From Helicobacter sp. 13S00477-4 (lineage in GTDB: Bacteria > Campylobacterota > Campylobacteria > Campylobacterales > Helicobacteraceae), in assembly GCF_002272785.1 (NCBI RefSeq), contig NZ_MLAS01000003.1, positions 59,355 through 123,354 of the forward strand: 64,000 nucleotides of DNA, written 5' to 3'. The notes under the pieces are model-generated. The model was not told where the DNA came from, made no database searches, and worked only from the letters and a program-made list of their open reading frames with translations. Of the stretch, positions 20,623-28,858 are shown in pieces (the first letter of the stretch is position 1; each line of letters opens with the position of its first letter). Made by a program: the position numbers and the translations under genes.

Positions 20623-21198
20623 TCAAAAACGATAACCAACATTAATATTATAAGTCATATTGCCCCTAATATCAGAACTAATATCTGGTGTAATTACAAC
20701 CCCTTTAGGTTTGTATTTACTTGTAAAAAGCCAAGAAAATCCCCAACCTATAGCACTCCCAACTAAAACCTGCCAAATTGAATGTTTGCGGGCATATACT
20801 CTTGAAGCATCAGTAATCAAAGCTAATGCTATGACTGGAATAGCAGGTTTCCATCCATACCGATAAAAAACAAACCCTGCAGCACTAAAAGCACCTCCTG
20901 CATGTCCACTTGGCATTCCTTTATAATCATCACAACAAGGACGTTTCGCAAAAGCAATATTATGACCATCCTTATGAGCATAATAAAATCCCCATTTTAC
21001 ACCTTCTATAACCCCCTGAGTGACCAAACTACCTAAAGCAAGTTCTCCAAGACCACGATAGTCTTCCATTCCCAAAGAAACAACCCCGACAAAAACAGGT
21101 AACAGCCTAAAAACATCACCAAATTTCTCAAAATCACCCTTTGCAGTCAAATCAATACACCAAAAAATCATTAGAATTAAAATTATTTTCTTCATCAA
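20623..21198 (-). CDS. lpxF: PAP2-family lipid phosphatase, LpxF-like
   Basis: 191 residues with a cleavable-looking N-terminal signal (residues 1-19). The three PAP2 motifs are present: KRP near 86, MPSGHAGG near 95, and SRVYARKHSIWQV near 131, with Gln where many members have Asp. It neighbours wecA as HP1580 (LpxF, lipid A 4'-phosphatase) neighbours wecA HP1581 in H. pylori, which supports the LpxF call. The last residues, MTYNINVGYRF, end in an aromatic like an outer-membrane beta strand, an odd end for this family. Confidence 0.72.
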   Translation of the reverse strand: MMKKIILILMIFWCIDLTAKGDFEKFGDVFRLLPVFVGVVSLGMEDYRGLGELALGSLVTQGVIEGVKWGFYYAHKDGHNIAFAKRPCCDDYKGMPSGHAGGAFSAAGFVFYRYGWKPAIPVIALALITDASRVYARKHSIWQVLVGSAIGWGFSWLFTSKYKPKGVVITPDISSDIRGNMTYNINVGYRF

Positions 21199-21381
21199 AA
21201 ACCTTCTGTTTAGTTATAACCTATCAAAATTATATAAAAAATCTGATTGAGTTTTTTATCTTTTAAAAAAGTCAAAAAGTTTATATAACATTGAAAACAT
21301 TTTTCAAAGATTCCAAAAACGATATAAAAAACAAAATTTTGAAATATTTTGTTAAAATAGCATTTAAAAGGCTATATAATA

Positions 21382-22413
21382 ATGGAAATTTTAGAAATTT
21401 CAAGATACACAGGCATCTTGAATGTCATACTATCTGCATCATTAATTTCTTTTTTCATCACTATAATCATCAAATTTTTTTCAAATAGATTTCATATTTT
21501 TATTGACAAAATTGATGAAAAAAAACCACAAAAAATGCATATTATTTCAACACCAAGAGCCGGTGGAGTAGGGATATTTTTTGGATTTTCTTTGGTGTTG
21601 TTGAGTCCAGAAAAACAATATTTATATTTTTTTATTGCCCTTACAATTATCTTTTTAAGTGGATTATTGGAAGATTTTTTTGGTTCTTTAGGTCCTAAAA
21701 CTAGATTATCACTACAGCTTATTGGATGCAGTGTAGCAATATTTGGACTAGATGCCATCATCACAAATTTATCTCCAGTCATCATTTTACCTTATTGGAT
21801 TGGGATTGTCTTCAGTCTTTTTGGTATCATTGGAGTATGTAATGCAATCAATATTATAGATGGATTTAATGGTCTTTCTAGTGGAATTTGTCTGATGGTA
21901 TTTACAACTATTGGTTTTGCAGCTTTTAGTGTTGATTCAAATTTTGTTTTGTTTGTCTCTATAATAGCAATTGGATCAACACTAGGTTTTTTTGTCTTAA
22001 ACTTCCCTAAAGGAAAAATATTTTTAGGTGATGGAGGGGCTTATATGCTTGGCTTTATCATTGCTATCCTTTTAGCAATCTTGACACAAAGCGATTCAAA
22101 TATTTCAGCTTGGTTTGGATTAGCAGTGATGATTTATCCAGTATGGGAAGTCCTTTTTTCAATCATCAGAAGGATAAAGAACAAACAGCCTGCTATGCAT
22201 CCAGATAAAAAACACTTGCATACCCTTATTTATCATAAAATTCACAATAATCCTTTGACTGCAGTATTTATATGGTTGCTCAATCTGCCATTTATGATAC
22301 TTTCTATTATATTTATGCATAAAGCATGGGTATTAATTTGCATTTGTATTGGTTTTATAATTATTTATAATATGATTTATTTATATTTGAAATCTCAAAT
22401 CAAAGCCATTTAA
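21382..22413 (+). CDS. wecA: Undecaprenyl-phosphate GlcNAc-1-phosphate transferase WecA
   Basis: A 343-residue polytopic enzyme of the MraY/WecA family that starts O-antigen synthesis on undecaprenyl phosphate. It has about eleven hydrophobic segments, the NIIDGFNGLSSG Asp loop, GDGGAYMLGF, and the HPDKKHLHT motif that marks WecA-type rather than MraY-type enzymes. AAAGG precedes the ATG. Its 3' end overlaps the convergent nitroreductase gene by 14 bases. Confidence 0.9.
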   Translation: MEILEISRYTGILNVILSASLISFFITIIIKFFSNRFHIFIDKIDEKKPQKMHIISTPRAGGVGIFFGFSLVLLSPEKQYLYFFIALTIIFLSGLLEDFFGSLGPKTRLSLQLIGCSVAIFGLDAIITNLSPVIILPYWIGIVFSLFGIIGVCNAINIIDGFNGLSSGICLMVFTTIGFAAFSVDSNFVLFVSIIAIGSTLGFFVLNFPKGKIFLGDGGAYMLGFIIAILLAILTQSDSNISAWFGLAVMIYPVWEVLFSIIRRIKNKQPAMHPDKKHLHTLIYHKIHNNPLTAVFIWLLNLPFMILSIIFMHKAWVLICICIGFIIIYNMIYLYLKSQIKAI

Positions 22414-23044
22414 CAGTATCTTCATAAGGCTTTCTATGTTTAGATGAAGCAATACATTTCATGCTATAACCAAAGGCTATCAAACAAACAGGCTCAATAC
22501 GATCAACGCTCATAAAAGTATCCAAAAGCTTTTTAAGTCCTTTTGCATAAAATCCACCAATAATACAAGAATCTATATCCATTAAAGCAGCTACTTGCGT
22601 CATCTGACCAATAGAGATAAAGCACTGTTCCCTTAAATAAGCATTGATCAATTTTTCATCTCCATTCAAACGATTATTACAAATAGAATGAAACATTGAT
22701 TGTATAGCAAGGAAGGTTTCGTTATCTTTATAAAGCGTTTTTAAATAATTAGATTCTGGTGCAATAAGCTCCGTGATTAAATTGCACACTATTAATAAAT
22801 GGGAGCAATTTTGTATTTGATTGTGATTCCCAGAAGAATCCTGTGCAATCTTGTTTTTAATATTTTGAGATGTAACAACTATAAACTCCCAAGGCTCTAG
22901 TCCTAAGGAACTTGGAGCCAAACGACCAGACTCTAAAATCAATTCAAAATCTTCTTTTTGAATCTTTTTATTCTTATCAAAATCTCTACAAGAATAACGA
23001 CGATAAAGCAGTCTTAAAATCTCATCTCTTTGCATTTTAATCAT
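22400..23044 (-). CDS. RdxA-like oxygen-insensitive NAD(P)H nitroreductase
   Basis: 214 residues of the flavin nitroreductase fold: RRYSCRDFDKNKKI, LAPSSLGLEPWEFIVV (FMN phosphate region), YLREQCFISIGQMTQVAALMDIDSCIIGGF, and CLIAFGYSMK. The second half recalls H. pylori RdxA, whose loss gives metronidazole resistance, while the SSLGLEPW segment is closer to FrxA, so orthology is open. Two in-frame ATGs (23044 and 23035) are possible. It follows ilvH by 10 bases and may be cotranscribed. Confidence 0.78.
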   Translation of the reverse strand: MIKMQRDEILRLLYRRYSCRDFDKNKKIQKEDFELILESGRLAPSSLGLEPWEFIVVTSQNIKNKIAQDSSGNHNQIQNCSHLLIVCNLITELIAPESNYLKTLYKDNETFLAIQSMFHSICNNRLNGDEKLINAYLREQCFISIGQMTQVAALMDIDSCIIGGFYAKGLKKLLDTFMSVDRIEPVCLIAFGYSMKCIASSKHRKPYEDTVKWL

Positions 23045-23054
23045 TCTTTATACC

Positions 23055-23525
23055 TTAATATCGCTCCAAAGCTACAGTACCACTACGAATCATTTCTTTA
23101 GGATTGAATTTCTTAATAGCCTTTAAAAAACTTGATATCCTGTAAGGCTTATCAGTTACGGTTACAATGATGTATTTTTCATTTGCATTTGCAACATTAC
23201 CATTATATGCACGGCACAATACTTCAATACTTGCGATATCTTCTTCAATAGGTATTTTTACTAACGCCATTTCTTTTTCTAAAAAATCATCATTCTCTAC
23301 TACATTTAAAACAGGTATTAGTTTATGGAGTTGCTTGATGATTTGTTCAAAGACTTTTGCATCGCCATCAGTAACGATGGTTACTCTAGAAAGATCGCTT
23401 TCGGGTATCGGGGCTACAGTAAGAGACTCTATGTTATATCCTCTACCTGCAAAAAGTCCTGATATTCTTGATAAAACCCCGTGCTCATTAACAACACTCA
23501 CAGAGATTGTACGCTTCTTCTCCAT
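23055..23525 (-). CDS. ilvH: Acetolactate synthase small (regulatory) subunit
   Basis: 156 residues with an N-terminal ACT domain (SVVNEHGVLSRISGLFAGRGYNIESL) that mediates valine feedback, and the C-terminal activation domain. It pairs with IlvB encoded 11 bases upstream. AAGGA precedes the ATG. Confidence 0.95.
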   Translation of the reverse strand: MEKKRTISVSVVNEHGVLSRISGLFAGRGYNIESLTVAPIPESDLSRVTIVTDGDAKVFEQIIKQLHKLIPVLNVVENDDFLEKEMALVKIPIEEDIASIEVLCRAYNGNVANANEKYIIVTVTDKPYRISSFLKAIKKFNPKEMIRSGTVALERY

Positions 23526-23536
23526 TTATCTATCCT

Positions 23537-25225
23537 TCATTCCAATATCATTTTATTCAAAGCAGCCCCGCCAGGTACCATAGGCAAAACATGTTCCATT
23601 CGATCAATCACAACATCAAGCATACATACCCTATTGGATTTTATAGCATCATTAAAGGCTTCTTCAAATCCTTCCTTGCTGTCTACTCTATATCCTTTCC
23701 CTCCAAAAGCTTCAATAAGTTTGACAAAATCAGGCTGCAAAGAGAGATCAGTATGAGAAAATCTACTTTCATAAAAAAAACTCTGCCATTGCCTGACCAT
23801 ACCCAGATAATTATTATTCAAAATAACATTGATAAGTGGGATTTTTTCTTCTACACAAGTCATCAACTCTTGAATATTCATCAAAATTGAACCATCTCCA
23901 GTAATATTGACTACAATCTTATCTCCTTTGGCAAGTTTTGCACCCATACTGGCAGGCAATCCAAAACCCATTGTTCCCAAACCTCCACTTGTAATAAACT
24001 GTCTTGGGAAACTAAAAGGATAAAACTGTGCTGCCCACATTTGGTGTTGTCCTACATCTGTAACAATCAAAGCTTCTTTGCCTAAAATTTCTCCAATTTT
24101 TTCAATCACCCATTGTGGTTTCAAAATTTCTTCAGAATCCTTATAATTAATTGGATGTAAAGTCATATATTTAATAAGATGTTGTCTCCATTCTTTAATG
24201 TTAGAATCATCATAATCTCCAATAAATTCAAAAAGATCTTCACAAACACTTTTTAAATCTCCAACTATTGGAAAATTCACATCAATAATTTTACCAATAG
24301 AACTTGGATCAATATCAATATGGATTATCTTTGCATATTTAGCAAACTCACTGACTTTTCCAGTCACCCTATCATCAAATCGCGCACCCAAACAAATCAA
24401 CAAATCACATTCATACATTGCCATATTTGCAGCATAACTACCATGCATACCTACCATTCCAAGCAAACATGAATGACCATCAGGAAGGATTCCTCTTGCC
24501 ATCAAAGTTTCAACAACAGGAATTTGAGTTTTTTCTATGAGTTTTGCAATAATTCCTGCAGATCCTGAAATAACAGCCCCACCACCAATATAAAATAAAG
24601 GCTTTTTAGCATTTTCAATAACCTGTATAACTTTTTTTATTTGTCTAGAATTTCCTTTTGTAGTTGGCTTATATGTCCTAAGAGAAACTTCTTTAGGATA
24701 ATCAAAATCCCCATAAGTAGCACTAATATCCTTAGGTAAATCAACCAATACTGGTCCTGGTCTACCACTTTTTGCAATATAAAATGCTTCTTTTAAAATT
24801 TTAGGTAATTCAGAAATATTTTTAACCAAAAAATTATGCTTGGTACAAGGTCGTGAAATTCCAACAGCATCAATCTCTTGAAAAGCATCGGTTCCAATTT
24901 GCCCAACAGGAACTTGACCACTTATGACAACCAAGGGAATAGAATCTGTGTAAGCTGTTGCAATACCTGTAACTGCATTAGTAAAACCAGGTCCAGAAGT
25001 TATGATAGCCACACCTACCTCACCACTTGCTCTTGCATATCCATCCGCAGCATGAACAGCACCCTGTTCATGCCTAGTCAAAATATGTTTGAAATAATCC
25101 TGTTTGTAAATTTCATCATACACATTCAAAACAGCCCCACCAGGATAACCAAAAATTACCCTTACTCCTTCCAACCTCAAAGCTTCTATAACCATTTGAG
25201 AACCATTCAATCGTTTGGTTGGCAT
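23537..25225 (-). CDS. ilvB: Acetolactate synthase large (catalytic) subunit
   Basis: 562 residues, a ThDP- and FAD-dependent enzyme condensing pyruvate to acetolactate or with 2-oxobutyrate. Visible are the ThDP-activating Glu in LTRHEQGAVHAADGYAR, the central FAD-binding domain, and the ThDP-binding motif GDGSILMNIQEL to NNNYLGMVRQWQ. AGGAG precedes the ATG. H. pylori needs branched-chain amino acids and lacks this pair as far as I know; with ilvC here the organism is likely less dependent. Confidence 0.96.
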   Translation of the reverse strand: MPTKRLNGSQMVIEALRLEGVRVIFGYPGGAVLNVYDEIYKQDYFKHILTRHEQGAVHAADGYARASGEVGVAIITSGPGFTNAVTGIATAYTDSIPLVVISGQVPVGQIGTDAFQEIDAVGISRPCTKHNFLVKNISELPKILKEAFYIAKSGRPGPVLVDLPKDISATYGDFDYPKEVSLRTYKPTTKGNSRQIKKVIQVIENAKKPLFYIGGGAVISGSAGIIAKLIEKTQIPVVETLMARGILPDGHSCLLGMVGMHGSYAANMAMYECDLLICLGARFDDRVTGKVSEFAKYAKIIHIDIDPSSIGKIIDVNFPIVGDLKSVCEDLFEFIGDYDDSNIKEWRQHLIKYMTLHPINYKDSEEILKPQWVIEKIGEILGKEALIVTDVGQHQMWAAQFYPFSFPRQFITSGGLGTMGFGLPASMGAKLAKGDKIVVNITGDGSILMNIQELMTCVEEKIPLINVILNNNYLGMVRQWQSFFYESRFSHTDLSLQPDFVKLIEAFGGKGYRVDSKEGFEEAFNDAIKSNRVCMLDVVIDRMEHVLPMVPGGAALNKMILE

Positions 25226-25253
25226 AAAAATCTCCTAAAATCATTAATTCTTT

Positions 25254-25261
25254 ATTATAAT
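25254..25261. promoter_or_regulatory. Overlapping back-to-back -10 elements for ilvB and pdxJ
   Basis: The 8 bases ATTATAAT contain TATAAT on the plus strand (25256-25261, toward pdxJ) and TATAAT on the minus strand (25254-25259, 29 bases before the ilvB ATG). Both divergent operons may therefore compete for polymerase at one site. Confidence 0.4.
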
Positions 25262-25316
25262 ATGTTTTGAACTCAAAAAAGACTAAAAATTACTTTTAAA
25301 AACACGGAGATTTTCT

Positions 25317-26090
25317 ATGAATCTAGGACTCAATATTGATCATATCGCAACACTTCGAGAAGCTAGAAAAATAAATGACCCCGATCCTTTAGAGGCTGTA
25401 TTTATTGCTAAAAATGCAGGAGCAAATCAAATCACTATCCATTTGCGAGAAGATAGGCGACACATTCATGAAAGTGATGTGAAACGCATCATAGAATCTT
25501 CAATACTCCCTATCAATGTCGAATGTGCTTGCGATGAAAATATCATCGCATTTTTATGTGAACAAAAGCCTCATAAAATTACCCTTGTGCCTGAAAAAAG
25601 AGAGGAAATTACAACTGAAGGAGGGTTAAACCTCAATCAAAAAGGGCTAAAAGACATCATCAAAGAGTTTCAAAAATATCAGATTCAAGTAACCACTTTC
25701 ATTGATCCAAAAAAAGAAACCATATCCATTTCAAAAGACTTAGGCGTTGATGCTGTAGAGTTGCATACAGGTGAATATGCAAATTTACATGCAATGATTT
25801 ATTCCAATCTATCAAGACATAAAAATTCCATCAAGTCACTCCAACTAAAAAGAGATGTATTAAATTCCTTACTTCAAGAATCTCTAAATAATCTTAAAAT
25901 CTGTTCGAGCCTAGCCCAAAAACTATCTTTAGGAGTTTTTGCCGGACATGGATTGAATTATTTTAATGTAAGTCCAATTGTCAAAATTGACCCTATCACT
26001 GAACTCAATATTGGACAAAGCATCATAGCTCGATCTATTTTTACAGGATTAGATCAAGCTATAAAAGAAATGTTGAGACTTATGAGATGA
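25317..26090 (+). CDS. pdxJ: Pyridoxine 5'-phosphate synthase PdxJ
   Basis: 257 residues, TIM barrel. The N-terminus LGLNIDHIATLREARK, HLREDRRHIHESDV, the NVECACDENII strand and AGHGLNYFNV near the end are PdxJ signatures. It joins 1-deoxyxylulose 5-phosphate with the PdxA product to form PNP. GGAG precedes the ATG; the stop overlaps pdxA (ATGA). Confidence 0.95.
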   Translation: MNLGLNIDHIATLREARKINDPDPLEAVFIAKNAGANQITIHLREDRRHIHESDVKRIIESSILPINVECACDENIIAFLCEQKPHKITLVPEKREEITTEGGLNLNQKGLKDIIKEFQKYQIQVTTFIDPKKETISISKDLGVDAVELHTGEYANLHAMIYSNLSRHKNSIKSLQLKRDVLNSLLQESLNNLKICSSLAQKLSLGVFAGHGLNYFNVSPIVKIDPITELNIGQSIIARSIFTGLDQAIKEMLRLMR

Positions 26091-27010
26091 AGAAAATTGC
26101 CATTTCTATTGGAGATTTAAATGGAATAGGACCTCAAATTGCTATAACACAGCATGATATAATTAAAAAAATATGCCATCCTATTTATTGTGTACATAAA
26201 ACAATACTTGATAATGCTTGTGATATTCTAAAAATTCCTTTGCCTAAATATATGGAATTATCACCACCAAATTCCACTATCCCAGAAATTCATCCCGGTA
26301 TGATTGAAGCTCAAAGCGGTCGATACAGCTATGAGAGCTTTCTTTTAGCTTGTCAACTGACTGAGGAGAAAAAAACACATAGCGTTTGTACATTACCTAT
26401 CCATAAAAAAGCATGGAAACTAGCAGGTATAAATGAAATAGGACATACTGAAGTTTTAGCCAAACGTTATAAAAAAAATACAATGATGATGCTTGGATGT
26501 CAAGAAATGTTTGTTGCTCTTTTTACAGATCATATCCCATTAAAAGAGACAAATAAATATATCAAACCACAAGCAATTAAACAATTCCTCATCTCTTTAC
26601 ACCAATGCATCAAAATGGAAAAAGCCCTTGTGCTTGGATTCAACCCACATTGTGGAGATAATGGACTAATAGGCAATGAAGATGAATTGATCGCAAAAGG
26701 CATAAACCTTGCTAACAAATTGATAAAAAAAGAAGTTTTTATTGGACCTATACCAACAGATACAGCATTCAGCCCAATGAATAGAAAAAAATATAAATTT
26801 TTCATTGCTATGTATCATGATGCAGGGCTTGCACCCCTCAAAGCACTTTATTTTGAAGAAAGCATAAATGTAACATTAAATATTCCGATATTTAGAACAT
26901 CTGTAGATCATGGAGTAGCTTATGATATAGCCTATCGCATACAACCAAACACAAAAAGCTATTTCAATGCAATCACTTTAGCTGCACATAAATGGAGGCT
27001 TGATGAATAA
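26087..27010 (+). CDS. pdxA: 4-hydroxythreonine-4-phosphate dehydrogenase PdxA
   Basis: 307 residues. It oxidises 4-phosphohydroxy-threonine for PLP synthesis. GDLNGIGPQIA opens the protein, and the metal ligands lie in GHTEVLAK, FNPHCGDNGLIG and MYHDAGLAPLKAL. Coupled to pdxJ upstream and overlapping the next gene by 8 bases. Confidence 0.95.
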   Translation: MKKIAISIGDLNGIGPQIAITQHDIIKKICHPIYCVHKTILDNACDILKIPLPKYMELSPPNSTIPEIHPGMIEAQSGRYSYESFLLACQLTEEKKTHSVCTLPIHKKAWKLAGINEIGHTEVLAKRYKKNTMMMLGCQEMFVALFTDHIPLKETNKYIKPQAIKQFLISLHQCIKMEKALVLGFNPHCGDNGLIGNEDELIAKGINLANKLIKKEVFIGPIPTDTAFSPMNRKKYKFFIAMYHDAGLAPLKALYFEESINVTLNIPIFRTSVDHGVAYDIAYRIQPNTKSYFNAITLAAHKWRLDE

Positions 27011-27632
27011 AAATAATTTTAAAGTTTTAGAAGCAAAATTAGATGAACAAAAAGTATACATTCAACAACTTGAAAGTCGCCTAAATGCAAAAAGTTCTGA
27101 AATCATTGATAATAAAAATTTGCTCATAAAAACACACCAACAAATAAAAAGCCTTAATGAAGAACTCAACCATCTTTTAGATTTTATCTTAATGCTACAA
27201 GAAGAAAAATACCTCATCAGACCAAATGAAACACCTAGTTTACAAAAATATATTAGTTCTACAATAATCACTGAAGACAAAGATTTTTTATTTGGAATCA
27301 ATATTGACAAAAAATTCATTCAAGATAAAAGCATCCCAACCATCAAATATTACCTCTATACATCTGATTGTTTTATTACAGAAGAACACCAACTTCAAAA
27401 TCTAAAAATTTCACAAAAAAAGGATTTGTCTATCATAGTAAAAACATTCATTGAATACATTAAATTTTGCTTTAAAAGCAAAAAAACTTCTATCAAAGGA
27501 CTCGTTGAAATCATTCACACTCAAAGTCTTTTCCCTCAAAATCACGAAAATGTAACACTTAGATTCTATGGAAACAAGAGCATAGAAAAAGAAGTTCAAA
27601 ATTTCATCATACTCTATAGCAAAAAAAATTAA
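27003..27632 (+). CDS. Hypothetical protein with N-terminal coiled coil
   Basis: 209 residues, not recognised. Residues 1-70 form a charged coiled coil (heptads through KLDEQKVYIQQLESRL and KSLNEELNHLLDF); the rest is a mixed domain rich in Lys, Ile and Phe without motifs I know. A TTG at 27000 opens the frame, but GGAGG at 26993-26997 favours the ATG at 27003. It overlaps pdxA and should be translated with it. No signal peptide or membrane helix is visible. Confidence 0.7.
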   Translation: MNKNNFKVLEAKLDEQKVYIQQLESRLNAKSSEIIDNKNLLIKTHQQIKSLNEELNHLLDFILMLQEEKYLIRPNETPSLQKYISSTIITEDKDFLFGINIDKKFIQDKSIPTIKYYLYTSDCFITEEHQLQNLKISQKKDLSIIVKTFIEYIKFCFKSKKTSIKGLVEIIHTQSLFPQNHENVTLRFYGNKSIEKEVQNFIILYSKKN

Positions 27633-27635
27633 TAA

Positions 27636-27875
27636 TCAAAATACTAACAATTCTCTTTTAAGTTTATTAAGATTATCAATTTGTTTTTTGAGGGCATCTA
27701 TTTGTTCATTAATCTGTGAAAACAAAGACATATTCATATGCTCAGGCATATCCTGGGAACCTCTTTTTATCATAATATAATCAACCAAACTAATATTAGC
27801 CATTTTTAGCAAAATTTGTATTTCATCACGAATAGATTCTATATTGATAAAAATCTCATCCATTTTTTCAAACAT
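27636..27875 (-). CDS. Small coiled-coil hypothetical protein
   Basis: 79 residues, acidic-basic and helical throughout, ending in a clear heptad stretch INEQIDALKKQIDNLNKLKREL. No function recognised. It lies 8 bases downstream of kdsD on the same strand and converges on the previous gene with a 3-base gap. Its size and spacing look like a real operon member, but no domain supports it. Confidence 0.6.
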   Translation of the reverse strand: MFEKMDEIFINIESIRDEIQILLKMANISLVDYIMIKRGSQDMPEHMNMSLFSQINEQIDALKKQIDNLNKLKRELLVF

Positions 27876-27883
27876 TTTTTTAC

Positions 27884-28849
27884 CTATTTAATACCTGTAC
27901 TTATTAAGGTATGCAGGTGAATTGCTCCTTGAATATTTTTATTTTCATCAGTGATGACAAGCAACTGAATCTTATTTTCTTCAATAAACCTTAAAGAATC
28001 TACAGCCAATAAATCAGGATTATGGCAATATTTTGGATTATCACAAGCATAAAGCATTATAGGATCATTTAAACTAAAATCTTCCTTCATCATTGCTCGA
28101 CGTAAATCTCCATCACTAAGAATACCAATCAATTTATTGTCTTGAGCAATAATTGCATTTCCTAGCCTTGATTCACTCATTTTAACAATCGCTTCTTTCA
28201 AACAAATTTCAGGACCAACAAGGGGTAAGTTTTGAGTTTGCATTAAATCTTTAACTTTCACAAATAATCTTTTGCCTAAGCTCCCGCCAGGATGGAAAGA
28301 AGCAAATTCGTTTTCTCTAAAATTTCTTTTTTTCATCAAACATACCGCTAATGCATCACCTAAAGCTAATGTGAGTGTAGTAGAACTCGTTGGAACAAGG
28401 TTTAAAGGACAAGCTTCAGAATCCACATCAATAGAGATAAAACAATCACCGATTTTTGAAATTGAACTATGGCTATCCTTAGTCATTGTGATTATCCCCC
28501 CAGAAAGACGTTTTAGATGCGGTAATACTGCTAGCAATTCTTCACTTTCTCCACTATAACTGATTGCAAGGATAATATCATCCTTGCTTACCATACCCAA
28601 ATCTCCATGTAAAGCCTCTGTTGGATGTAAAAAAAAACTTGGAGTTCCAGTGCTTGCTAAAGTTGCTGCTATTTTAGCCCCCACCAAACCACTTTTACCA
28701 ACCCCACTCACAATCAATTTCCCTTTTGCTTGCACAATCATTGAAACAATACGATCCCAATCTAAACTTATAGGACTTGAAGCCGCCCTCAAAAGCTCTT
28801 TTGCTTCTTTTTGAAGGACTTCTTTAACAATAAAAGAAAATTTTTCCAT
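27884..28849 (-). CDS. kdsD: Arabinose-5-phosphate isomerase (KdsD/KpsF)
   Basis: 321 residues: a SIS domain (VSGVGKSGLVGAKIAATLASTG, HPTEALHGDLG, AISYSGESEELL, SSTTLTLALGDALAV) followed by two CBS motifs from about residue 205. It makes arabinose 5-phosphate, the precursor of Kdo for the LPS inner core. AAAGGA precedes the ATG. The order kdsD-rnj-rsmA matches HP1429-HP1431 of H. pylori. Confidence 0.92.
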   Translation of the reverse strand: MEKFSFIVKEVLQKEAKELLRAASSPISLDWDRIVSMIVQAKGKLIVSGVGKSGLVGAKIAATLASTGTPSFFLHPTEALHGDLGMVSKDDIILAISYSGESEELLAVLPHLKRLSGGIITMTKDSHSSISKIGDCFISIDVDSEACPLNLVPTSSTTLTLALGDALAVCLMKKRNFRENEFASFHPGGSLGKRLFVKVKDLMQTQNLPLVGPEICLKEAIVKMSESRLGNAIIAQDNKLIGILSDGDLRRAMMKEDFSLNDPIMLYACDNPKYCHNPDLLAVDSLRFIEENKIQLLVITDENKNIQGAIHLHTLISTGIK

Positions 28850-28858
28850 TCAATTCCT

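Noticed and set aside
27636..27875. Dismissing the 79-residue coiled-coil ORF as noise
   Set aside because: Close spacing to kdsD, a plausible start and clean heptads favour a real gene, so it was kept at moderate confidence.
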